Source: Paraburkholderia sp. BCC1886 (GTDB taxonomy: Bacteria; Pseudomonadota; Gammaproteobacteria; Burkholderiales; Burkholderiaceae). Taken from it: a stretch of DNA of 64,000 nucleotides. Each line of letters begins with the position of its first letter. Positions within the stretch are counted from its first letter, which is position 1. This document shows, piece by piece, positions 42,365-49,998 of this stretch. The DNA is taken from contig NZ_CAAJGK010000074.1 in the NCBI RefSeq assembly GCF_900996245.1, positions 124,001-188,000 on the forward strand, given 5' to 3'. The notes beneath the pieces are model-generated. The model saw only the letters and a program-made list of their open reading frames with translations. It was not told the origin of the DNA and searched no databases. The translations under genes and the position numbers were made by a program.

Positions 42365-43573
42365 TCACTGGACGGCGCGTTCCGTTCGACGGGCGCCGCC
42401 GACCGGCAGGCGCACGATGACTTCGGCCGCGGCGCGACGCGCGGCCGCATCGGCGGCGATCACGTCGTCCAGCGCATTCGCGCTGCCGAGCGGCAAGCTG
42501 TTGAGCACCGAGTCGACCACCTCGGCAATCGCCATGAAGCCAATTTGCCGCGACAGGAACGCTTCCACCGCGACTTCGTTGGCGGCGTTCAGCGCCGCGC
42601 TAGCCAGGCCGCCTTCGGCGAGCGCCTTCATGGCCAGCGCGAGACACGGGAAGCGCGTGTAGTCGGGTTTTTCGAACGACAGCGAAGCGATCTCCGCGAG
42701 GTCCAGTTGCGCCACGCCCGAATCGACGCGATCGGGAAACGCCAGCGCGTGAGCGATCGGCGTGCGCATGTCGGGGTTGCCCAGTTGCGCGAGCACCGAA
42801 CCGTCCGCATACGACACGAGCGAGTGGATCACGCTCTGCGGATGGATCAGTACCTCGATACGCTCGCCGGGCAGATTGAACAGCCAGTGCGCCTCGATCA
42901 CTTCGAGGCCCTTGTTCATCATCGTGGCGGAATCGACCGAGATCTTGCGGCCCATCACCCAGTTCGGGTGCTTGCACGCTTCGTCCGGCGTCACGTCGAC
43001 GAGCGTGGCCGGTTCGCGCGTGCGGAACGGGCCGCCGGAAGCGGTCAGGATGATCTTGGATACGCCGCCATGCAGCGCGGCTTCGCGCGGCAGGCATTGG
43101 AAAATCGCGTTGTGTTCGCTGTCGACCGGCAGCAGCACGGCGCCGTTGTCGCGCACCGCATCCATGAAGATGGAGCCGGACATCACCAGCGCTTCCTTGT
43201 TGGCGAGCAGGATGCGCTTGCCGGCGCGCGCCGCCGCCAGCGTGGGGGCGAGTCCCGCCGCGCCGACGATCGCCGCGACCACGGTGTCGCAGCCCGCGCT
43301 CTTCGAGACCTCGACGAGCGCCTGTGGGCCGTAGGCCACCTCCGTCCTGCAACCGGCCGCGCCCAGTTTCGCCGCTACCTGGGCGGCCGTGTCGGCGTCG
43401 CCGACGACCGCCACTTCGGGCTGAAAGCGCAGGCATTGCTCGACGAGCTTGTCGCCGTTGCGATGCGCGGTGAGCGCGTAGACCGAAAAGCGTTCGGGAT
43501 GACGCGCGACGACGTCGAGCGTGCTGTCTCCAATCGAGCCCGTGGAACCGAGCAATGTCAGACGTTTTTGCAT
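42365..43573 (-). CDS. dxr: 1-deoxy-D-xylulose-5-phosphate reductoisomerase
   Basis: Dxr (IspC) commits the MEP isoprenoid pathway, supplying precursors for the undecaprenyl-PP made by the neighbouring uppS. From ATG 43573 it has 402 aa. The NADPH site is LTLLGSTGSIGDSTLDV; metal and substrate motifs are LLPVDSEHNAIFQCL, LTASGGPFRT and HPNWVMGRKISVDSATMMNKGLEV. The C-terminal domain contains AALNAANEVAVEAFL. In-frame upstream codons encode a Cys-rich run with no family match and were excluded. Confidence 0.97.
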   Translation of the reverse strand: MQKRLTLLGSTGSIGDSTLDVVARHPERFSVYALTAHRNGDKLVEQCLRFQPEVAVVGDADTAAQVAAKLGAAGCRTEVAYGPQALVEVSKSAGCDTVVAAIVGAAGLAPTLAAARAGKRILLANKEALVMSGSIFMDAVRDNGAVLLPVDSEHNAIFQCLPREAALHGGVSKIILTASGGPFRTREPATLVDVTPDEACKHPNWVMGRKISVDSATMMNKGLEVIEAHWLFNLPGERIEVLIHPQSVIHSLVSYADGSVLAQLGNPDMRTPIAHALAFPDRVDSGVAQLDLAEIASLSFEKPDYTRFPCLALAMKALAEGGLASAALNAANEVAVEAFLSRQIGFMAIAEVVDSVLNSLPLGSANALDDVIAADAAARRAAAEVIVRLPVGGARRTERAVQ

Positions 43574-43583
43574 ATCTCTTTCT

Positions 43584-44405
43584 CTAGCCGAGCAGCAGCA
43601 TGGCAAGCGGCAACACCGGCAACAACGCGTCGATGCGGTCGAGCACGCCACCGTGCCCCGGCAGCAGGCCGCTTGAATCTTTCACTCCGGCCTGGCGTTT
43701 CATCATCGATTCGAACAGGTCGCCGATCACGCTGAATGCCACCAGCAAGGTCAGCGCGAAAAGCGTGCGAACGGCGCCCAGTTGCGCCAGCAGCGCGGAA
43801 TAAACGGTCGGCTCGAACGCATGCAGGAAGACGGCGAGCGCCGCGACGATCATCACGACCAGCCAGCCGCCGATGGCCCCTTCCCAGGTTTTACCCGGAC
43901 TGATGGCCGGCGCCAGCTTGTGCTTGCCGAACGCTTTGCCGGAGAAGTATGCGCCGATATCGGCGAGCCAAACCAGGATGAGCAGCGACAGCACGAACGG
44001 CACGCCCTGCATGCGGGCGGCGACCAGAGCATGCCAGCACGCGACGAATACCACAATGCCGGCCACGCACAGGAACGGGCGCCATGCGCCTTGTGCCAGC
44101 GCCGGTTTGCGCAACAGCACGAACGGGCCGACGATTACCCAGAAAATCGCGGCGGCCTGGAAGAACGGCCGCGGCGCGACGTCGCCGGTGCCGAGACGCG
44201 TGCTGGCGACCAGCGCGACGGCCGTGACCAGCGCGTAGACCACCGGTCCGGCGCCGCTCAGCTTGAGCAGCCGCGCCCATTCCCACGCCGCGAAGACGAC
44301 GACGAAGGCGATCAGCGCGCCGAACGCGCCGACCGGCGCGAACAGTGTAACGGGCAGGAATACCGCCAGCAGCACGATCGCCGTGATGACACGGGTTTTT
44401 AGCAT
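43584..44405 (-). CDS. cdsA: Phosphatidate cytidylyltransferase
   Basis: CdsA makes CDP-diacylglycerol, the branch point to all phospholipids. A 273-aa polytopic protein starting TRVITAIVLLAVFLPVTLFA, with several further helices. The family signature lies in the second half: WLADIGAYFSGKAFGKHKLAP, SPGKTWEGAIGG, and SVIGDLFESMMKRQAGVKDSSGLLPGHGGVLDRID with its conserved acidic residues. Its start overlaps the end of uppS by 7 nt. Confidence 0.96.
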   Translation of the reverse strand: MLKTRVITAIVLLAVFLPVTLFAPVGAFGALIAFVVVFAAWEWARLLKLSGAGPVVYALVTAVALVASTRLGTGDVAPRPFFQAAAIFWVIVGPFVLLRKPALAQGAWRPFLCVAGIVVFVACWHALVAARMQGVPFVLSLLILVWLADIGAYFSGKAFGKHKLAPAISPGKTWEGAIGGWLVVMIVAALAVFLHAFEPTVYSALLAQLGAVRTLFALTLLVAFSVIGDLFESMMKRQAGVKDSSGLLPGHGGVLDRIDALLPVLPLAMLLLG

Positions 44406-45181
44406 GGAAGCGAATCGACGTTTTGCGATTGCGGCTCGAGTTGAGCACTGGTGCGGCCGAAGCGGCGTTCACGCTCGGCATACGACGCGATGGCGTGACC
44501 GAGCGCATCGGCGTCGAAGTCAGGCCAGAAGGTGTCGGTGAAATAGAACTCGGTGTACGCGAGTTGCCACAGCAGGAAGTTGCTGACGCGGCGCTCGCCG
44601 CCGGTGCGGATGAACAGATCCGGCTCGGGCGCGTACGCCATGGAAAGATGCTCGGCGAACGATTCCTCGTTCACCTCGACGGCCTTGCCCGCCAGCGCCG
44701 ATTGCTCGGCCAGCTTGCGGGTGGCCTGCATGATGTCCCAGCGGCCGCCGTAGTTGGCGGCAATGGTCAGCGTGAGGCGGGTATTGCGCGCGGTTTTGGT
44801 TTCCGCGCGGCGGATCAGGTCGCGAATGCGGGTGTCGAACTTGTCCAGGTCGCCGACCACGCGCAAACGGATGCCGTTTGCGTGCAGCTTGCCGATTTCG
44901 CGCTCGAGCGCCGTGACGAACAGGCGCATCAGGAACGACACTTCGTCGTTCGGGCGACGCCAGTTTTCGGAACTGAACGCGAACAGCGTCAGATACTGGA
45001 CGCCCTGCCGGGCGCACGCCTCGACGGCCGCGCGGACTGCGTCCACGCCACGCGTATGGCCCGCCACGCGCGGCAGACGCCGCTGGGTGGCCCAACGGCC
45101 ATTGCCGTCCATGATGATCGCGATATGTCGCGGCACCGCGGCAACATCAGGCACGCGCACGGTTGAGCTGGTATAGGTCAT
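44399..45181 (-). CDS. uppS: Undecaprenyl-diphosphate synthase (di-trans,poly-cis)
   Basis: UppS chains isoprene units to make the C55 carrier for cell wall and LPS O-antigen. It has 260 aa with standard motifs: AIIMDGNGRWATQRRLPRVAGH (catalytic Asp, Asn, Arg), LTLFAFSSENWRRPNDEV, ANYGGRWDI, and PEPDLFIRTGGERRVSNFLLW. It lies between frr and cdsA, the usual betaproteobacterial order. Confidence 0.97.
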   Translation of the reverse strand: MTYTSSTVRVPDVAAVPRHIAIIMDGNGRWATQRRLPRVAGHTRGVDAVRAAVEACARQGVQYLTLFAFSSENWRRPNDEVSFLMRLFVTALEREIGKLHANGIRLRVVGDLDKFDTRIRDLIRRAETKTARNTRLTLTIAANYGGRWDIMQATRKLAEQSALAGKAVEVNEESFAEHLSMAYAPEPDLFIRTGGERRVSNFLLWQLAYTEFYFTDTFWPDFDADALGHAIASYAERERRFGRTSAQLEPQSQNVDSLPC

Positions 45182-45245
45182 GGCCGTCGGGACAGTGACT
45201 GCAAATGAGGAAGTGGAAACCCTGAAGGTACTGAGCCGGGCGGCT

Positions 45246-45806
45246 TCAGACCGTCATGATCTCGGCTTCCTTGGTCACGACGATCTTGTCGATTTCGGCG
45301 ACGAACTTGTCCGTCAGCTTCTGCACGTCGTCGCCGGCACGGCGTTCGTCGTCTTCGGAAATTTCCTTGTCCTTGACGAGCTTCTTGAGTTGCTCGTTGG
45401 CGTCGCGGCGCAGGTTGCGAACCGCCACCTTCGCCGTTTCCGCTTCGCTCTTGACGACCTTGGTCAGTTCGCGGCGGCGTTCTTCGGTCAGCGCGGGCAT
45501 CGGCACGCGGATCACGTCGCCTTGCGTGGCGGGGTTCAGTCCGAGGTCCGACTCGCGGATCGCCTTTTCGACGACCTGAACCATCTTCTTTTCCCACGGC
45601 TGCACGCCGATCGTGCGCGCGTCGATCAAGGTCAGATTCGCGACCTGGGAGATCGGTACCGGCGAGCCGTAGTAATCGCACTGGATATGGTCGAGCAGGC
45701 CCGTGTGAGCACGGCCCGTGCGGATCTTGGACAGGTCGTTCTTGAACGCGTCGATGGAGCGCTGCATTTTCTGCTCAGCGCCCTTCCTGATATCAGCCAC
45801 AGACAT
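45246..45806 (-). CDS. frr: Ribosome recycling factor
   Basis: RRF splits the post-termination ribosome together with EF-G. It has 186 aa, the standard length, with DIRKGAEQKMQRSIDAFKNDL, KIRTGRAHTGLLD, and the three-helix-bundle segment EERRRELTKVVKSEAETAKVAVRNLRRDA-like helix 2. (The last is described over residues 113-141.) It follows pyrH by 97 bp in the rpsB-tsf-pyrH-frr series. Confidence 0.96.
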   Translation of the reverse strand: MSVADIRKGAEQKMQRSIDAFKNDLSKIRTGRAHTGLLDHIQCDYYGSPVPISQVANLTLIDARTIGVQPWEKKMVQVVEKAIRESDLGLNPATQGDVIRVPMPALTEERRRELTKVVKSEAETAKVAVRNLRRDANEQLKKLVKDKEISEDDERRAGDDVQKLTDKFVAEIDKIVVTKEAEIMTV

Positions 45807-45903
45807 TTTGAAACCTCCGAACCTTGAAAACGGAGCGAGCCGGCCAACACACGCTATGCGGCGGCCAGGTTCGCGTCACAGCTCACGTTAAGTGAACGAG
45901 AGT

Positions 45904-46617
45904 TTACACGTGGACGAGCGTGCCCTCGTCCTCGCCTTGTACGATGCGCTTGAGCGCGCCCGGCTTGACGATCGAAAACACGCGGATCGGCAGTTTCTGG
46001 TCGCGGCACAGCGCAAACGCGGTGGCGTCCATGACCTGCAGATTGCGGCCGATGGCTTCGTCGAAGCTGATGGTGGTGTAACGGGTCGCGCTCGGGTCTT
46101 TCTTCGGGTCGGCGGAATAGACGCCGTCCACCTTGGTGGCTTTCAGCACGACTTCCGCACCGATTTCCGAGCCGCGCAGTGCGGCCGCGGTGTCGGTCGT
46201 GAAGAACGGGTTGCCGGTACCGGCCGCGAAAATCACGACTTTGCCTTCTTCGAGCTGGCGAATCGCGCGCGGGCGGATGTACGGCTCGACCACCTGATCC
46301 ATGCGCAGCGCGGATTGCACACGCGCTTCGATGCCGGCGTGACGCATCGCATCCTGCAGCGCCAGCGCGTTCATCATGGTGGCCAGCATGCCCATGTAGT
46401 CGGCCGTGGCGCGGTCCATACCGGCCGCGCCGCCCGCGACGCCGCGGAAGATGTTGCCGCCGCCGATTACCACCGCCAGCTGCGTACCGAGATGAACCAC
46501 CTCAGCCACGTCCGCTACCATTCGTTCGATGGTCGCGCGGTTGATGCCGAAGGCATCGTCGCCCATCAGAGCTTCACCGGAGAGTTTGAGCAGGACGCGT
46601 TTGTAGGCAGTGGGCAT
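45904..46617 (-). CDS. pyrH: UMP kinase
   Basis: PyrH phosphorylates UMP to UDP in pyrimidine nucleotide synthesis. From ATG 46617 (MPTAYKRVLLKLSGEALMG) it has 237 aa, an amino-acid-kinase-fold hexamer. Motifs: AVVIGGGNIFRG, DYMGMLATMMNALALQDAM, VIFAAGTGNPFFTTDTAAALR and KATKVDGVYSADPKKDP. Codons upstream of this ATG are open but unlike the family, so they were excluded. Confidence 0.97.
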   Translation of the reverse strand: MPTAYKRVLLKLSGEALMGDDAFGINRATIERMVADVAEVVHLGTQLAVVIGGGNIFRGVAGGAAGMDRATADYMGMLATMMNALALQDAMRHAGIEARVQSALRMDQVVEPYIRPRAIRQLEEGKVVIFAAGTGNPFFTTDTAAALRGSEIGAEVVLKATKVDGVYSADPKKDPSATRYTTISFDEAIGRNLQVMDATAFALCRDQKLPIRVFSIVKPGALKRIVQGEDEGTLVHV

Positions 46618-46853
46618 AGGGGTATCCAGATCGCGCAGAACAGGGCAACAGTCCAGGGAACGGCAAGGGACTGTTAATGTAGGGGTGAAACACTGATTCG
46701 GGCAAGCGTCGCCAAATTGACGAGCCCCCAAGGCCCGCCAGAGGCGGCAGCGCACTGGGGAATCTCCGGTACGCCGCCTCGCGGCGCCGCCGCCCGCGGC
46801 CAGGTGTTGCTTCGCCGCGGGTCCAACGGTAATGCGTGAAGCTTAAGTCAGGC

Positions 46854-47735
46854 TTATTGTTGCTTTGCAGCAGCGACCTGAGCCGCCACTTCGGCTGCGA
46901 AGTCGTCCTGCTTCTTCTCGATGCCTTCGCCGACCACGAACAGCGCGAACTTCTGCACGCTGGCATTGCCTGCCTTCAGCATCTGTTCGATCGTCTGCTT
47001 GTCGTTCTTAACGAACGTCTGGTTCAGCAGCGACACTTCCTTCAGGTACTTCTGCACGCTGCCGTCGACCATCTTGGCGACGATTTCGGCCGGCTTGCCC
47101 GATTCCGCGGCTTTCTGCTCGGCGATGCTGCGTTCCTTGGCGATCAGTTCGGCCGGCACGTCTTCCGACGACAGCGAGACCGGCTTCATCGCGGCGATGT
47201 GCATGGCGACGTCCTTGCCGACCTGCTCGTCCACGCCCGTGTACTCGACCAGCACGCCAATACGCGTGCCGTGCAGGTAGGCGGCCAGTTTGTTCGCGGT
47301 TTCGAAACGCACGAAACGGCGGATGGACAGGTTTTCACCGATCTTGCCGACCAGCGCGAGACGCACTGCGTCGACCGTCGAGCCTTCCAGCGGCAGAGCC
47401 GACAGAGCGGCGACGTCGGCCGGGTTTTGCGTGGCGACCAGTTCGGCCACCTGTTTCGTGAACGCGAGGAAGTCGTCGTTCTTCGAAACGAAGTCGGTTT
47501 CGCAGTTCAGCTCGACCAGCGAGCCGGCGTTGCCGCCGATGAACGAGGCAACCACGCCTTCAGCTGTGACGCGCGATGCTGCCTTGCTCGCCTTGTTGCC
47601 CAGCTTCACGCGCAGCAGCTCTTCAGCGCGCGCCATGTCGCCTTCGGCTTCCGTCAGCGCCTTCTTGCATTCCATCATCGGCGCGTCGGTCTTTGCGCGC
47701 AGTTCTGCAACCATGCTTGCGGTAATTGCCGCCAT
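46854..47735 (-). CDS. tsf: Elongation factor Ts
   Basis: EF-Ts exchanges GDP for GTP on EF-Tu. Two adjacent ATGs are possible (47738 and 47735); AGGAG lies 6 nt before the second, which was chosen, giving 293 aa. Motifs: VAELRAKTDAPMMECKKALTEAEGD in the UBA-like N-terminal domain (residues 8-32), then NCETDFVSKNDDFLAF, and MHIAAMKPVSLSSEDVP. It follows rpsB with an attenuator-type terminator between them. Confidence 0.97.
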   Translation of the reverse strand: MAAITASMVAELRAKTDAPMMECKKALTEAEGDMARAEELLRVKLGNKASKAASRVTAEGVVASFIGGNAGSLVELNCETDFVSKNDDFLAFTKQVAELVATQNPADVAALSALPLEGSTVDAVRLALVGKIGENLSIRRFVRFETANKLAAYLHGTRIGVLVEYTGVDEQVGKDVAMHIAAMKPVSLSSEDVPAELIAKERSIAEQKAAESGKPAEIVAKMVDGSVQKYLKEVSLLNQTFVKNDKQTIEQMLKAGNASVQKFALFVVGEGIEKKQDDFAAEVAAQVAAAKQQ

Positions 47736-47877
47736 CATTTGCTCCTTGAGTTCCGTCTGACACACACCGCCCGGACTTCGATACCGGCGGCAAGAATTCG
47801 TTTCAGCGTTGCCCGTATTTTTTACGGAGAACGCTTTCGGCACTGTTCACAGCACCTCACTACAGTGTCGCGACTTA

Positions 47878-47910
47878 AAAAAAGGGGGCCTGTAGAAAGC
47901 CCCCTTTTTT
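47878..47910 (-). terminator. Attenuator/terminator between rpsB and tsf
   Basis: AAAAAAGGGGGC (47878-47889) pairs with GCCCCCTTTTTT (47899-47910) around a 9-nt loop, and the T run continues leftward. It lies 18 bp after the rpsB stop and 140 bp before tsf. A comparable rpsB-tsf attenuator is known in E. coli; partial read-through would set the S2 to EF-Ts ratio. Confidence 0.85.
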
Positions 47911-47928
47911 GCCGGACACGGGGCAGCT

Positions 47929-48681
47929 TTACGCTTCCGCGCTGACCTCGACGAACTCGTCGCCTTCACCGCCACGAGCAGCCGTCACCACTTCGTTCAC
48001 CGCGTTCGCACGGCCTTCGAGGATTGCGTCGGCCACGCCTGCCGTGTACAGAGCGACTGCCTTGCTGGCGTCGTCGTTACCCGGGATCACGTAGTCGATG
48101 CCTTCCGGCGAGTGGTTCGTGTCGACCACGGCGATGACCGGCACGCCCAGCTTGGCCGCTTCGGTCACGGCAATCTTGTGGTAGCCGACGTCGACCACGA
48201 AAATTGCGTCCGGAATGCCGCCCATGTCTTTCACGCCGCCAATCGACTTTTGCAGCTTGGCCATTTCGCGTTCGAACAGGAGCGCTTCCTTCTTGCTCAT
48301 GCGCTCGGTTTCACCGGCTTCCAGCGCTGCTTCCATGTCTTTCAGGCGCTTGATGGAAACCTTCAGCGTCTTGAAGTTGGTCAGCATGCCGCCGAGCCAG
48401 CGGGCGTTGACGTACGGCATACCTGCGCGCTGCGCTTCTTCAGCGATCGTGTCGCGCGATTGACGCTTCGTGCCGACAAACAGGATGGTGCCGCGGTTGG
48501 CTGCCAGTTGACGCGCGTACTTCAGCGCGTCGTTGTACATCGGCAGCGTCTTTTCGAGGTTGATGATGTGGATCTTGTTGCGATGACCGAAAATGAAGGG
48601 TGCCATCTTCGGGTTCCAGAAGCGCGTTTGGTGACCGAAGTGGACACCGGCTTCCAGCATTTGACGCATGGTAACTGCCAT
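47929..48681 (-). CDS. rpsB: 30S ribosomal protein S2
   Basis: It has 250 aa with standard S2 motifs: TMRQMLEAGVHFGHQTRFWNPKM, IFGHRNKIHIINLEKTL, GMPYVNARWLGGMLTNFKT and GVPVIAVVDTNHSPEGIDYVIPGNDD. S2 binds late to the 30S platform with S1. The gene is divergent from map, as in most proteobacteria, and starts the leftward rpsB-tsf-pyrH-frr block. Confidence 0.98.
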   Translation of the reverse strand: MAVTMRQMLEAGVHFGHQTRFWNPKMAPFIFGHRNKIHIINLEKTLPMYNDALKYARQLAANRGTILFVGTKRQSRDTIAEEAQRAGMPYVNARWLGGMLTNFKTLKVSIKRLKDMEAALEAGETERMSKKEALLFEREMAKLQKSIGGVKDMGGIPDAIFVVDVGYHKIAVTEAAKLGVPVIAVVDTNHSPEGIDYVIPGNDDASKAVALYTAGVADAILEGRANAVNEVVTAARGGEGDEFVEVSAEA

Positions 48682-48962
48682 GAAAATCTCCGCGAGGGTT
48701 GGGTCTTAAGCCGGCTGCCGTATCTGCCGCATAGCCAGTTGCGCGATGTACACGCCACCTGCCTGAATGCGACCGACACCCTGGGTGCGCCGGCTTGCGA
48801 GTTTGCTGCGAGTTTGCTGCCTGGGTACTACAACCATCCCGTTTTGCAGGCAGCTAGCGCAACGGGCGCAACGGGCGTGACGTACTACTTCAGTCGAACG
48901 CGTTTTTCTCCGGAGTTTTCCCCCGGACTGTTCACCAAAGACAGCGATCGACTTAGCCAAAG
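48682..48962 (-). other. Long untranslated leader of rpsB
   Basis: From the predicted promoter the rpsB mRNA would carry about 270 nt before its ATG at 48681. In E. coli and other bacteria the rpsB leader is the site of S2 autoregulation. No known fold could be drawn here by eye; short GGGCGCAACGG-type repeats occur near 48855-48880. Confidence 0.4.
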
Positions 48963-48992
48963 ATTATAGCATGCGCCTATCGGTAGACTCAA
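48963..48992 (-). promoter_or_regulatory. rpsB promoter
   Basis: Leftward TTGAGT (48987-48992) and a perfect TATAAT (48963-48968) spaced by 18 nt, in the divergent rpsB/map region. This is the strongest sigma-70 match near a ribosomal gene in the window. Confidence 0.72.
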
Positions 48993-49152
48993 CCTGTGCG
49001 GTAGCACTGACCAACCGCCGCAGGGTTGCGCCCATGGCTTCCCTTCCGCCGCAGCAAAGGCGCCGCAAAAGGCGCGAGGCCCGTCTCAAAAGGCTGCGGC
49101 GCCCGGAATATGGTGCGATAATCCCGCAATATTCGCATTTCAGGCCCGACTC

Positions 49153-49962
49153 ATGGCTATTACGCTCAAAAACGAACACGATATCGCGCAAATGCGCGTC
49201 GCCTGCAAACTCGCCAGCGAAGTGCTCGACTACATCACGCCGTTCGTTAACGCCGGCGTCACGACCGGCGAACTCGACCGCCTCTGTCACGAATACATGC
49301 TGAAGGAACAGGGCACGGTGCCGGCACCGCTAAATTACCAGCCGCCGGGCTACCCGCCCTACCCCAAAGCCACCTGCATCTCCGTCAACGACGTGATCTG
49401 TCACGGTATTCCGGGCGACAAGGCGCTGAAGAACGGCGACGCGCTGAATATCGACATCACCGTCATCAAGAACGGCTATTTCGGCGACACCAGCCGGATG
49501 TTCATCGTCGGCGAGGGGTCGATCCTCGCCAAACGCCTGACGCAAATCACCTTTGAATGCATGTGGCTCGGAATCGACCAGGTTCGCCCGGGCGCGCATC
49601 TGGGCGACATCGGCCACGCTATCCAGAAACACGCGGAAGGCCACGGCTACAGCGTGGTGCGCGAATACTGCGGCCACGGCATCAGCACGGTGTTCCACGA
49701 AGACCCGCAAATCCTGCACTACGGCCGCCCGGGCACCGGCTTCGAACTGCAGGCCGGCATGATCTTCACGATCGAACCGATGATCAACGCCGGTCGCCGC
49801 GACATCCGCACCATGCCTGACCTGTGGACCGTCAAAACGAAAGACCGCAGCCTGTCGGCGCAATGGGAACACACCGTGCTCGTCACGGAAACCGGCTACG
49901 ACGTGCTGACCGTGTCCGCCGGCACGCCGGCCCGTCCGCCGATCGTCGCCGCCACGGTCTGA
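49153..49962 (+). CDS. map: Methionine aminopeptidase, type I
   Basis: Map removes the initiator Met after deformylation. A 269-aa metalloenzyme with the 'pita-bread' fold. Visible ligand motifs: ALNIDITVIKNGYFGDTSRMF with two Asp, EYCGHGISTVFHEDP with the metal-binding His, MIFTIEPMINAG with Glu, and QWEHTVLVTETGYDVLT with the final Glu region. The peptide deformylase gene (def) is in the same window but distant. Divergent from rpsB; glnD starts 36 bp downstream. Confidence 0.97.
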   Translation: MAITLKNEHDIAQMRVACKLASEVLDYITPFVNAGVTTGELDRLCHEYMLKEQGTVPAPLNYQPPGYPPYPKATCISVNDVICHGIPGDKALKNGDALNIDITVIKNGYFGDTSRMFIVGEGSILAKRLTQITFECMWLGIDQVRPGAHLGDIGHAIQKHAEGHGYSVVREYCGHGISTVFHEDPQILHYGRPGTGFELQAGMIFTIEPMINAGRRDIRTMPDLWTVKTKDRSLSAQWEHTVLVTETGYDVLTVSAGTPARPPIVAATV

Positions 49963-49998
49963 CCGGGCGGTCCGACCCAACCCGCACCGCGCCCGCCA

